Origin: Streptomyces sp. TLI_146
GTDB lineage: Bacteria; Actinomycetota; Actinomycetes; Streptomycetales; Streptomycetaceae
Length of the DNA: 64,000 nucleotides
Direction of reading: 5' to 3'
Assembly (NCBI RefSeq): GCF_002846415.1
Contig: NZ_PJMX01000001.1
Coordinates: forward strand, 1,426,001-1,490,000
Both the position numbers and the translations under genes were made by a program. The notes under the pieces are model-generated. The model had not been told where the DNA came from. It was given only the letters and a program-made list of their open reading frames with translations, and searched no databases. Below, in pieces: positions 9,701 through 16,990 of this stretch. Position 1 is the stretch's first letter; the number at the start of each line of letters is the position of its first letter.

Positions 9701-9913
9701 GCTCTGGACCTCGGCGATCACCGTGTCCCCGGCGGGCGCGAGGCTCGCGGAGCCGTTGGTGGCCGCACTGAACGACAGCGAGAGCCCATCGCGGCGGCGG
9801 GCCGCCGCGGGGACCGTCCCGACGGCGGTGACGGCCCCGGCCGCACCGGCGGCGGCGAACAGTTGACGACGGGAGAGGGAGCTCGCGGCGACGCCGCTGG
9901 AGTCACGGTCCAT
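6716..9913 (-). CDS. Secreted amidohydrolase with TolB/WD40-like propeller
   Basis: A 1065-residue exported enzyme. The N-terminus has a twin-arginine signal (LSRRQLF, then an Ala/Gly-rich segment ending AAARR). Residues about 60-620 hold repeated PD40/TolB units, recognisable by recurring WSPDGTRIAF-like blades. The C-terminal third is a metal-dependent amidohydrolase with VPGLWDTHTHP (metal-binding HTH) and LGTDAPIVP (metal Asp). Such propeller-amidohydrolase proteins are thought to act on peptides or cyclic amides; the substrate is not deducible. I chose the ATG giving MDRDSSG because the Tat motif then lies at a normal distance; a start 10 codons upstream is possible. Confidence 0.88.
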   Translation of the reverse strand: MDRDSSGVAASSLSRRQLFAAAGAAGAVTAVGTVPAAARRRDGLSLSFSAATNGSASLAPAGDTVIAEVQSVLWSLPRHGGKAVPLTPAGLEPGRPVHAPDGSLVAFCAYEGGGYHVWTMRPDGSDVRRRTDGPWDDRGPAWSPDGTRIAFASERAGDPVAGSAYRVHVLDLRTRRLTRLTGLPGQDGPLQDGAWEDFDPTWSPDGARILFVRAKVVTTATGLGVEARTVAAVAADGAGPVGVVYTETEAAQVMCPALAPDGRRLAHLRTTAAPNGSCVLVVDGKPVAVGGDIAPVPPRWTAAGELLLTVDGRFTLVRPDRPGEAETIPFEGVLPVERPRYRVKEYDLGEGRVRPVRGVHLPALSPDGRHIAFAALNTLWLADTSGARPPRRLRESAPTRYLLGPVWTRDGRALLYADDRDGLLGIYRRDLATGEESALATGGRVHPALSPDGKRLACLDMTGRLLVRDLASGTERVLAAPLGGGGLPGRPSWSPDGRRIALCDRNRLNARFREGYNLIRVVDTETGTARLHAVAPHVSISDRYDSGPVWSPDGRWMAVIVESALCVLPVAPDGTPQGPPRTLTDEPADHPSWSGESNTLLYLSGSRLRLIGVEGGPARTVRVPLEARRPAPADTVVHAGRLWDGTGEQVREDVDIVVRDGRVAAVEPHRGRGALRRIDASERTVVPGLWDTHTHPWQSTYGGRQTVGQLTYGITTAVSLGGFAYEQARIREAVAAGQLAGPRLLTTGELLDGSRVAYSMGRAHRTREGLRRSLERGAALDWDFVKTYVRAPGWVMEEAARFAHERLGVRAGSHLLSPGVQLGQDLTTHLQATQRAEFGHATTASGRAYEDVVEVYSARGVNFALIATPFTSVPLIGADPGLAADPRVTVVMPPWDSALVRQSAGAAPTAAQLATLRRETDVYRRVLAAGGLVALGTDAPIVPVGLSLHLGLRALHQGGLSPAAALRTATVLPARLFGVERHLGTVEAGKLADLTVVDGDPFEDFAAMVRTVAVLRGGVPYETEELVAAFEQPARHAAADHEWLPVGRLMRRGGCCDMEAALLPG

Positions 9914-9992
9914 GCCCCCACACGCTGGCGCACCACGCACCACGGGGGCAACCGCGCCATTCAGGCCAAACGGGTCGGGCCGGGGCGCGCGG

Positions 9993-10364
9993 TCAGATGC
10001 GCCAGGACCGTATCCGGTCGGCCGCGTCGTACGCGTCGGTGTGGCCCGCGTCTATGTCGCGGGCGAGGTCGATGAGGGCGCCGTACGGGGCGTCCAGGCC
10101 CTCGCCCGCCGCGTTCATGTACGCGACGACCACCGCCGCGCCGAAGAGCGCGTTGCGTGCGGGCAGCGGGCGCAGCCGGATGATCGCGTGCATCAGTGCG
10201 CCCGCCCGCCAGGAGTTGTCGACGGTCGCCTCGACCCGGGGCGTGTTGACGCGGTGGCGGCCGACGGCGGCCACCAGGCTGGAGAAGTCGTGGACGGTGG
10301 GCTGCTTGGGCAGCACTTCCGTCTGGCGTTCGAGCAGCCAGCGGATGTCGATGTGGAACTCCAC
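9993..10364 (-). CDS. Fic/Doc-like toxin component, degenerate active site
   Basis: A 123-residue protein of the Streptomyces Fic-related toxin family, with a Doc-like N-terminus (HIDIRWLLERQTEVLP) and a C-terminus DAADRIRSWRI. In place of the Fic motif HPFxxGNxR it has RPLPARNALF, so the catalytic His and the terminal basic residue are absent while Asn is kept. The GTG start follows the antitoxin stop after two bases, forming an antitoxin-toxin operon. Toxicity by AMP or phosphate transfer is therefore doubtful. Confidence 0.72.
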   Translation of the reverse strand: MEFHIDIRWLLERQTEVLPKQPTVHDFSSLVAAVGRHRVNTPRVEATVDNSWRAGALMHAIIRLRPLPARNALFGAAVVVAYMNAAGEGLDAPYGALIDLARDIDAGHTDAYDAADRIRSWRI

Positions 10365-10366
10365 CG

Positions 10367-10615
10367 TCAGGCGGCCCGCCCCGAGGAGTCCCGCTGGTCG
10401 GGGGCGTCGTCGGGGAACGCCGCGTCGAAGGCGTCGCCCTGTTCGGCGATGAACGAGCGGAAGACCTCCGCCGCGCCTTCCAGCCGTGGATCGCGCACCG
10501 CCTCGTACGCGGCCTGCGTGATGAGCGCCGTCACCGTCGACCCCTCGGCCTCCGCGCGCTCCTTGAGCAGCGCGTGCAGCTGGTCGTCGACCCGGATCGT
10601 CACTGACTTGGACAT
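10367..10615 (-). CDS. Ribbon-helix-helix antitoxin
   Basis: An 82-residue protein that begins SKSVTIRVDDQLHALLKERA, the typical beta-strand then helix-turn-helix of Arc/CopG antitoxins. Its C-terminal tail (FIAEQGDAFDAAFPDD) is acidic and probably wraps the toxin. It lies immediately upstream of the Fic-like gene, in the same orientation and separated by two bases. Autoregulation of the pair is expected from the family. Confidence 0.8.
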   Translation of the reverse strand: MSKSVTIRVDDQLHALLKERAEAEGSTVTALITQAAYEAVRDPRLEGAAEVFRSFIAEQGDAFDAAFPDDAPDQRDSSGRAA

Positions 10616-10688
10616 GCTTCGACCGTACAGCAGGCCGTACAGCGCGGGACAGGCTCCGGCACAACCGCCTCGCGGGCGCCGGGCCTGG

Positions 10689-10941
10689 TCACTCGGGCAC
10701 CGAGCGAACCACGACCAACGAGCCCTCGTGGAACGGCTGCTCGCGCAGCGCGCACCGGCGCGCGTCCCACACGCCGCTCTCCAGGTCGCGCCGCAGGTCG
10801 CGGGCGAACCGCTCGCGCACCGGCTCGTCCACGAAGCTCCAGGCCGAGCAGGCCTGCCGGGCGCCGGTAGTCGGCGTAACCGGCGCCTATCGTGCCGTAG
10901 TCCGCGTCTCCCGCGCTGGCGTCGGCGCTGCGTGCGTTCAT
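10689..10941 (-). pseudogene. SAM-dependent methyltransferase remnant (internal deletion)
   Basis: The first 28 codons read as a typical class I methyltransferase N-terminus (DADYGTIGAGYADYRRP). After that point the frame has no family similarity. The +1 frame then reads SAWSFVDEPVRERFARDL and ends in PFHEGSLVVVRSVPE, which is the usual C-terminus of the same family. The two ends lie within about 250 nt instead of about 750, so roughly 170 codons including the SAM-binding motif GTGxG are gone. It could not encode an active enzyme. Confidence 0.7.
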
Positions 10942-10974
10942 GGTTCGAATTCAGTGGGTGGCAGCGGGACGGAG

Positions 10975-12135
10975 TCAGGCGTCCGCCGCGTACCGCCAGA
11001 AGTCCTGCATCGCGGCGGGCGGTGGCGTGGGGCCGGTCAGCTCCAATTGCGTGAGCAGGATGGTGACCGTCCCGGTGGACGGGACGATGTGCGCCGCCGT
11101 TCCGGTGCCGCCCAGCCAGCCGAACCGGCCCGGCACGTTCCACGGCTCGGCCGTCTCCACGTCGACCGAACCGCCGAAGCCCCAGCCCTGCCCCTCCAGG
11201 AACAGCCTGCTCGCCTCCCGCTGGGCCGGGGTGAGGTGGTCGGTCGTCATCTGCCGTACGGAGTCGGGCGACAGGACGCGGTGGCCGTCGAGCGTGCCGC
11301 CCGCGAGCAGCATCCGGGCGAAGGCATACAGATCGTCGACGGTCGAGACGAGTCCGCCCGCCCCGGACGGGAACGCGGGCGGGGTGCTCCACTGTCCGTC
11401 CCGCGCGTCCACCAGCTCCAGGGCGCCGGAGTCCGGGGCCCCGGCCCGGTAGTAGCCGGTGAAGCGGCCGAGGTCGGCGGCCGGGACCGCGAACCCGGTG
11501 TCGGTCATGCCCAGCGGTTCGAAGATCCGCTCGGCCAGGAACTCGGGCAGCGGCCGCCCGGCGGCCCGGGCGATCAGTACGCCCTGGATGTCCGAGCACG
11601 CGTTGTACAGCCAGGCCTCGCCCGGCTGGTACAGCAGCGGGATCCGGGCGAGCGCCGCCGTCCACGCGTCCGGCGCGGCGACGGACTGCGGCTGGGGCGG
11701 GCCCTGGAGCAGTTCGGTGAAGAGCGGGGCGACGGCCGGGAGCGAGAAGTCGGCGGGGAAGCCGTACCCGGCGCGGAAGGTGAGCAGGTCGAACACCGTG
11801 ATGGGGCGGGCGGCCGGGACCACGTCGTCGACGGTGCTCTCGGGCGTACGGACCACGCTGGGCGAGGCCAGCTCGGGCAGCCACTGCGCCACCGGCGCGT
11901 CCAGCGCGAGCCTGCCGTCCTCGACCAGCGTCATCACCGCCGCCGAGACGATCGGCTTGGTCAGCGACGCGATCCGGAAGATCGAGTCCCGGGCCATGGG
12001 CGTGCCGCCCTCGTCGTCGGTGTGTCCGACGGCCGCCACCTCCACCCGGTCGCCCCGGGCCACCAGGCCCACGGCGCCTGGGGCACAAGCGTCGCCGCCC
12101 ACGTGCTTCTTGAGGATGTCGTGCAGATCGTTCAT
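10975..12135 (-). CDS. Serine beta-lactamase family protein / esterase
   Basis: A 386-residue protein of the class C beta-lactamase/EstB family with SLTK (catalytic Ser57, Lys60), the YNA tyrosine motif (LYNACSD, about residue 174), and a C-terminal WLGGTGT in place of the KTG box. There is no signal peptide, so a cytosolic esterase or DD-peptidase-like role is more likely than beta-lactam resistance. Its upstream region is shared with a divergent alpha/beta hydrolase and contains an 11-bp inverted repeat. Confidence 0.87.
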   Translation of the reverse strand: MNDLHDILKKHVGGDACAPGAVGLVARGDRVEVAAVGHTDDEGGTPMARDSIFRIASLTKPIVSAAVMTLVEDGRLALDAPVAQWLPELASPSVVRTPESTVDDVVPAARPITVFDLLTFRAGYGFPADFSLPAVAPLFTELLQGPPQPQSVAAPDAWTAALARIPLLYQPGEAWLYNACSDIQGVLIARAAGRPLPEFLAERIFEPLGMTDTGFAVPAADLGRFTGYYRAGAPDSGALELVDARDGQWSTPPAFPSGAGGLVSTVDDLYAFARMLLAGGTLDGHRVLSPDSVRQMTTDHLTPAQREASRLFLEGQGWGFGGSVDVETAEPWNVPGRFGWLGGTGTAAHIVPSTGTVTILLTQLELTGPTPPPAAMQDFWRYAADA

Positions 12136-12200
12136 CGGCCCACCTTCGGAAGTCGACAGTCGGTACGCGAAGCCGGAAGGGAGACCGGCGGCGGCGCGCG

Positions 12201-12238
12201 AACTCATCGGTGCCTCAGCGGCCGCATACCGATGAGTT
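12201..12238. promoter_or_regulatory. 11-bp perfect inverted repeat in divergent promoter
   Basis: AACTCATCGGT and ACCGATGAGTT are separated by 16 nt between the beta-lactamase-family gene and the hydrolase. The right arm covers an upstream in-frame ATG (12232) of the hydrolase, which argues that this ATG is not the real start. Probably an operator; the regulator is unknown. Confidence 0.45.
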
Positions 12239-12264
12239 ACGCGCTCCCCCGCCGTCTCTCCTCC

Positions 12265-13068
12265 ATGGACCACACGAACACGGCCTGGTCGCCGGACGGA
12301 ACGCCCCTCGCCTACGAGTGTGCCGGGGAGGGGCCGCCGGTGATCCTCGTCGGCGGCGCCTTCTGCACCCGGGAGACACACCGGGAACTCGCCGGTCTCC
12401 TCGCTCCCCGCTTCACGGTGTTCAACTACGACCGCCGGGGCCGTGGCGCCAGCGGGAACACGCTCCCGTACGCGGTCGGCCGCGAGGTCGAGGACCTGGC
12501 CGCGGTCGTCGCGGCGGCGGGCGCCGGCGCCATGCTCTACGGGCTCTCCTCGGGCGGCGCCCTGGCGCTGGAGGCCGTGGCGAGCGGGCTGCCGGTGACG
12601 GCGGTCGCCGTGTACGAGCCGCCCTATGCCCTGGAGGCCGAGCGGCGGGCGGGCAACGTCCGGTACGGCGAGCGGCTCGCCGCGCTCCTGGCCGCCGAAC
12701 GGCGGGCGGACGCGGTGGAGTTGTTCCTGAGCAGGATCGGCGTGCCCCCGCCGGTGATCGAGGAGTTCCGGCGCGCCCCCATGTGGCCGGGCATGGTGGC
12801 GCTGGCCCACACCCTCGCGTACGAGCACGCCGTGCTCGGCGATGCCGCGCTTCCCGTGGAGCGCCTGGCATCGGTCACCGTCCCGGTGCTCGCGCTGTGC
12901 GGCGGGGCGAGCCCGGAGTGGATGCGCGCCCCGGCCACCGCGATCGCCGGGGCGGTGCCGGACGGCCGTGCGCTCTCCCTGCCCGGCCAGACGCACGAGT
13001 TCTCGGCACGGGCGCTCGCCCCGGTCCTGGCGGAGTTCTTCGGCGGCGGCTCGCGCGAACTGCCCTGA
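12265..13068 (+). CDS. Alpha/beta hydrolase
   Basis: A 267-residue hydrolase of the compact alpha/beta fold, with YDRRGRGAS after strand 4, the nucleophile GLSSGG (Ser95), and a final His in GQTHEFS. The acid probably lies in the ALCGGASPEW turn, where no clear Asp is seen. I chose the ATG at MDHTNTAWSPDG because the upstream ATG at 12232 lies inside an inverted repeat and has no ribosome binding site; neither start has a strong one. It is divergent from the beta-lactamase-family gene and may share its regulation. Confidence 0.82.
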   Translation: MDHTNTAWSPDGTPLAYECAGEGPPVILVGGAFCTRETHRELAGLLAPRFTVFNYDRRGRGASGNTLPYAVGREVEDLAAVVAAAGAGAMLYGLSSGGALALEAVASGLPVTAVAVYEPPYALEAERRAGNVRYGERLAALLAAERRADAVELFLSRIGVPPPVIEEFRRAPMWPGMVALAHTLAYEHAVLGDAALPVERLASVTVPVLALCGGASPEWMRAPATAIAGAVPDGRALSLPGQTHEFSARALAPVLAEFFGGGSRELP

Positions 13069-13138
13069 CTTCCTCGCCCACCCCTCCCACCTGCACAGAC
13101 GGCTAAGATCACGAGGATTTTTCACAAACGGGGAAGGA

Positions 13139-14023
13139 ATGCGACCGGTGCGCGTTTGGGGCAAGGGCATCGCGCTGGCGACCGCGGGAGCGGCGCTCGC
13201 GGTGATGCTGGCGGGGTGCGGAAGCGGCGAGTCCGAGCACGAGGGCCCGGAGGGCGGCACGGGGGCGCCCGAACCGGAGCAGGCCGACGGCAAAGGAGCG
13301 GGCTCCGGCAAAGGAGCGGACATCCGCGCCGCGTTGACGGCCGCGGCCAGGAAGACCGGCGAGCAGGCCTCGTACAAGACGCTCCAGACGGGGGTGCCGG
13401 GCTCGGGCCACTCCGAGATGCTGTTCCAGAAGGCGCCGTCCGCGAGCGTCATCAAGTCGTGGAGCAAGCCGTCCTCGGCCAATCCGAGCGGCTTCAGCCA
13501 GGTGATCTCGCTGGGCGGGAAGACCTATGTCCACACGGACGAGGTGCCGGGCAAGAGCTGGTACACGATGGACGACACCGCGTACGCCGGTGGCGACAAG
13601 GGCTCCGGCGAGTCGCGGGCCGCGGGGTACGTCCCCGAGTTCACGGGCGCGCTCGCCGCGTCCCCGTCCACCCGGCGCCTCGGCGAGGAGCGGGTCGGCG
13701 GGCGGGCGGCCGACCACTACCGGGGCACGGTCGTCGTGGACGAGCTGGCCGCGTACAACGGGCCCGCCATCGACAAGGGCGTCCGCGACAGCTATGTCGC
13801 GAGCACCCGGCGCCAGGGCATGAGCTCGGTCGTCATCGACCTGTGGGTCGGCAAGGACGGGCTCGTCCTCAAGTCGCGGGAGGAGGGCCGGGGTTCGAAG
13901 GGGCCGGAGCTGGTCGTCGAGGAGTACTCGGACTTCGGCGCGGTCCCGGCGATCACGCCGCCTCCGGCGAACACCGTGGCCACCTGGAAGGAGTTCGTCG
14001 ACGGCCTGTCGCAGCGGTCGTAG
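13139..14023 (+). CDS. Secreted lipoprotein (LppX/LprG-like size class)
   Basis: A 294-residue lipoprotein. The signal peptide ends in a lipobox (VMLAGC, Cys at about residue 27), followed by a Gly/Glu/Pro-rich linker and a soluble domain with the GKTYVHTDEVPGKSW and VEEYSDFG segments common in Streptomyces lipoproteins of unknown function. GGGAAGG lies just before the ATG; a GTG three codons later would have better spacing. A TAAGAT -10-like hexamer is at 13104-13109. Function unknown. Confidence 0.85.
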   Translation: MRPVRVWGKGIALATAGAALAVMLAGCGSGESEHEGPEGGTGAPEPEQADGKGAGSGKGADIRAALTAAARKTGEQASYKTLQTGVPGSGHSEMLFQKAPSASVIKSWSKPSSANPSGFSQVISLGGKTYVHTDEVPGKSWYTMDDTAYAGGDKGSGESRAAGYVPEFTGALAASPSTRRLGEERVGGRAADHYRGTVVVDELAAYNGPAIDKGVRDSYVASTRRQGMSSVVIDLWVGKDGLVLKSREEGRGSKGPELVVEEYSDFGAVPAITPPPANTVATWKEFVDGLSQRS

Positions 14024-14094
14024 GCGTTACGGACGAGTGTGAGGTGAGGGGCGCCGCCATGCCCGGCGGCACCCCTCTGTCGTCGCTCATGTGG

Positions 14095-14931
14095 TCAGCG
14101 GTTGAAGACGCTGGTGCGGCTCCCTTCGACGGTCGCGGTGCCGTCCAGCGGGGTCTGGTTCGCGAGTCCGCACAGCTGAGCGGGGGTCAGGCCCGCCAGC
14201 GCCTTGAAGTCGCGGTTCAGATGCGCCTGGTCGTAGTAGCCGCACGCCGCCGCGAGTTCGGCGAGCGACCCGTGCGAGCCGTACGGCAGCGTCAGCGCGC
14301 GCTGGAACCGCAGGATCCGGGCGACGGACTGCATCGGCAGCCCGATCTGCTCCCGGAACAGCACCTGCAGCCGTCGGCTGCCGCGGCCGGTGACCCCGGC
14401 CAGTTCACCCAGCGTCATCCCGCCGTGGCGCGCGCTCAGCCTGCTCCAGGCCTCGGCGACCACGGGGGACGGCTCGGGACCGTCGGCCAGCAGGCTCGCC
14501 AGGACGTCGTCGAGGACCGCCCAGCGCGCCTCCCAGTCGGGCGCCCCGGCGAGCCGCTGGGTCAGCCGCTCCGTCCACCTCTTGCCCAGCAACTCGTCCG
14601 GGTGCACGGTCTCGTTCGCCAGGCTGTGCATGGATATGCCCAGGCACATATAGGCGCCGAGCGGCGTGAAATCCACTTCGACGGCCTGTCCGGCGCCCCG
14701 GTAGCCGCCGAGGACGGGTGACGTCCGCAGACCTCCGACCAGCGAGTACCACGTGTCGCCCGCCGCCTCGTGCTCGCCGGGGCCGAACAGGTGCAGCGGG
14801 TCGCCCCAGCCGACGATCAGCGTCACCGTGGCGGCCGGCAGGGTCAGCCGGGCGGGCATCCCTCCCGGTGTGCGCCGTCCCCGGTACTTGACCACCTGAC
14901 CCCGCAACCAGTCAGGTGCCGCTCGTTCCAC
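14095..14931 (-). CDS. AraC family transcriptional regulator
   Basis: A 278-residue regulator. The N-terminal part has the LTLPAATVTLIVGWG and SLVGGLRTSPV strands of a cupin-like sensor. The C-terminal part is an AraC DNA-binding domain with two helix-turn-helix units: LGELAGVTGRGSRRLQVLFR, and AELAAACGYYDQAHLNRDFK followed by AGLTPAQ. I chose the GTG at 14931 because GAGGGGAGA lies directly upstream; the frame stays open further upstream but lacks family similarity there. The target is unknown; the divergent phosphatase is a candidate. Confidence 0.87.
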   Translation of the reverse strand: MERAAPDWLRGQVVKYRGRRTPGGMPARLTLPAATVTLIVGWGDPLHLFGPGEHEAAGDTWYSLVGGLRTSPVLGGYRGAGQAVEVDFTPLGAYMCLGISMHSLANETVHPDELLGKRWTERLTQRLAGAPDWEARWAVLDDVLASLLADGPEPSPVVAEAWSRLSARHGGMTLGELAGVTGRGSRRLQVLFREQIGLPMQSVARILRFQRALTLPYGSHGSLAELAAACGYYDQAHLNRDFKALAGLTPAQLCGLANQTPLDGTATVEGSRTSVFNR

Positions 14932-15364
14932 ATTCTCCCCTCGGCCTTCGGTAATCAAGGATGCTTTGGCCTCCACCTGCAACCCTCTCCTCACCATGCG
15001 CGTGTTCCGCCGACCGGAATCCGGCAAGGCAGTGCGCCTTCTTACAAGACCAGCGGTCGGCCTCGGAGGCAGTCTGTGTGGGCAGAGGCGGTGAAGGCCA
15101 GGAACGGACGAACGCCTGGCCGAATATCGGCCATCACCCGGTGACGGGCGCATATGCCCCTGGTCTCAGGCCAGTCGAGCGGTGGTACGACGAGCCCAGC
15201 GGGCCCGGCGCGGGTCGGCCCGTTTCCCTGTTGTCACCCGCTCACGGGGGTGGCGGGTGACAACAGGAAAGCGGGCCGGGCACGCCAAGCGGAACCGGCC
15301 GGCGCACTTCGGCGTCCCTCCGGGAAACCGCGTGATCACCCTCTGCACACAGGAGGCCCCCTCC
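14932..15364. other. Divergent intergenic region with long hairpin
   Basis: This 433-nt stretch separates the AraC regulator from the histidine phosphatase. No convincing gene is seen. Its main content is the near-perfect hairpin at 15217-15277 and the phosphatase ribosome binding site AGGAGG at about 15350. Confidence 0.6.
15217..15277. repeat. 25-bp imperfect inverted repeat (stem-loop)
   Basis: The arms 15217-15241 and 15253-15277 pair with only two mismatches around an 11-nt loop; the conserved inner arm is CCTGTTGTCACCCGC. It lies about 90 nt before the phosphatase start, within its probable leader. It could be a terminator for upstream transcripts, a leader attenuator or a small palindromic mobile element. 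No poly-U tract follows. Confidence 0.55.
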
Positions 15365-15988
15365 ATGGCCGGAACGGCTGCCCGCTACCTCTACCTCGCG
15401 CGCCACGGCGAGGCCCTGCCCGACGAGAGCGGCCTGACGGAGAACGGCCGCCGCCAGGCCGTCCTGCTCGGCCGCCGGCTCCGGGAGAGCCCGCTCTCGG
15501 TGGTGCTGCACAGTCCGCTCGCGCGTGCGGCGGAGACGGCGCGCCTGATCCATGACGAGCTCGACGGTGTCCCGATGGAGCCGTCGGACCTGGCCGGGGA
15601 CTACATCCCGTACGTGCCCCGCAAGGAGGAGCTGCCGCCCGAGTACGCCGACGCGTTGCTGGACCGGCTCGCTCAGTTCCCGGCCGAGATGAGCGAGCAG
15701 GGGCGGAAGCTGGCGCCCGCCGCGCTGGAGCGGTTCGCCCGGCCGGTGGACGGCGACGAGCCGCGCCACGAGCTGGTCGTCACCCACAACTTCCTGATCG
15801 GCTGGATCGTCCGGGCGGCGCTCGACGGCCCGAAGTGGCGCTGGCAGGGGCTCAACCACGCCAACGCGGCCCTGACCGTGATCCGTTACGCGCCCGACCG
15901 CCCCGCCTCCGTCGTCTTCTTCAACGACATGGGGCATCTGCCCGCGGACCTCCGATGGACCGGCTTCCCACCGGAGTTCCGCGTCTGA
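15365..15988 (+). CDS. Histidine phosphatase family protein
   Basis: A 207-residue phosphoglycerate-mutase-like phosphatase. The catalytic RHG motif is at YLARHGEA, the second Arg in HSPLARAAET, and the second His in LVVTHNFLIGW. AGGAGG precedes the ATG by a normal distance. Family members dephosphorylate sugars, nucleotides or phosphohistidine; the substrate is not deducible. A long stem-loop sits in the leader. Confidence 0.9.
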   Translation: MAGTAARYLYLARHGEALPDESGLTENGRRQAVLLGRRLRESPLSVVLHSPLARAAETARLIHDELDGVPMEPSDLAGDYIPYVPRKEELPPEYADALLDRLAQFPAEMSEQGRKLAPAALERFARPVDGDEPRHELVVTHNFLIGWIVRAALDGPKWRWQGLNHANAALTVIRYAPDRPASVVFFNDMGHLPADLRWTGFPPEFRV

Positions 15989-16014
15989 GCGCTCTCCTGG
16001 GAAGGCTCGGCGCG

Positions 16015-16030
16015 CCGTCGCCGGCGACGG
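16015..16030. repeat. 16-bp perfect palindrome
   Basis: CCGTCGCCGGCGACGG, 27 nt after the phosphatase stop. Possibly part of a terminator, although there is no loop and no T tract. Confidence 0.3.
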
Positions 16031-16150
16031 GGACCAGCGGGTCGACCCGGGGCGCGGGCGTGCCGACGGCGGCTGCCTATGATCGTTCGAGACGTTCGGT
16101 CGAGGTGCTGGTCGGACGCGACCGCACACGACCACGGAGGCTGAACGGGC

Positions 16151-16966
16151 ATGACTGAGCGACAGGTTGTCATCGTCACCGGAGGCGGGACGGGGATCGG
16201 CGCCGCCACCGCACGGCTGCTCGCCGACGCCGGACACACGGTGGTCGTGTCCGGGCGCCGCCCCGAGCCCCTGCGCAAGGTGGCCGAGGAGACCGGCGCG
16301 CTCGCCCACCCCTGTGACATCGGCGACCCGGAGGCCGTGCGGGGCCTGGTGGACGCGACGCTCGCCGCGTACGGCCGCCTCGACGGCCTGGTGCTCAATG
16401 CCGGAACCGGGCGCAGCGGGGCCGTCGGGGACACGTCCGTGGAGGACTGGGAGCTGGTGATGCGCACCAATCTCACCGGCCCGTTCCTGCTGCTGCGCAG
16501 CGCGCTGCCGCATCTGGTCGAGGCCCGCGGATCCGTGGTCGCGGTCGCCTCGGTGTCCGCGCTGCGCAACGGGGTGGGCAACGCTGCGTACGCCACGTCG
16601 AAGGCCGCGCTGCTCCAGCTGTGCCGCTCCCTCGCGGTGGACTACGGGCCGAAGGGGCTGCGCGCCAACACCGTGTGCCCGAGCTGGGTGCGCACGGAGA
16701 TGGCCGACCGGCGTATGGCACGTTTCGCCGAGGAGGCGGGCCTCGCGGACGTCGACGCGGCGTACGAGACCGCCACCCGGCTGCTGCCCGCCCAGCGCCC
16801 GGCCGAGCCGCGTGAGGTCGCCGAGGCCATCGCGTGGCTGCTCTCCCCCGCGGCGTCGTTCGTCAACGGCGCGACGCTGACCGTCGACGGCGGGGCGACG
16901 GCGCTCGACCTCGGGACCGTGCCCTTCGGGTTCCACGTCGAGCGCCGCGAGGACGCGACCGGCTGA
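16151..16966 (+). CDS. Short-chain dehydrogenase/reductase
   Basis: A classical SDR of 271 residues. It has the nucleotide-binding TGGGTGIG near the N-terminus, an NAG motif (LVLNAGTG), the catalytic Ser in VASVSALRNG, and YATSK with the catalytic Tyr and Lys. The C-terminus reads SFVNGATLTVDGGATALD, as in most family members. The SGRRP segment after strand 2 suggests NADP preference. A TATGAT hexamer is at 16078-16083. It is convergent with the LuxR gene across a hairpin. Substrate unknown. Confidence 0.92.
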   Translation: MTERQVVIVTGGGTGIGAATARLLADAGHTVVVSGRRPEPLRKVAEETGALAHPCDIGDPEAVRGLVDATLAAYGRLDGLVLNAGTGRSGAVGDTSVEDWELVMRTNLTGPFLLLRSALPHLVEARGSVVAVASVSALRNGVGNAAYATSKAALLQLCRSLAVDYGPKGLRANTVCPSWVRTEMADRRMARFAEEAGLADVDAAYETATRLLPAQRPAEPREVAEAIAWLLSPAASFVNGATLTVDGGATALDLGTVPFGFHVERREDATG

Positions 16967-16971
16967 GACCC

Positions 16972-16990
16972 GCCTGACAGCCTGTCAGGC
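16972..16990. terminator. Bidirectional terminator-like hairpin
   Basis: GCCTGACA-GCC-TGTCAGGC lies between the convergent SDR and LuxR genes. The LuxR stop codon is inside the right arm. Confidence 0.5.

Noticed and set aside
10975..12135. Beta-lactam resistance gene
   Set aside because: SxxK and YxN-like motifs are present, but there is no signal peptide and no KTG box; more likely an esterase-type family member.
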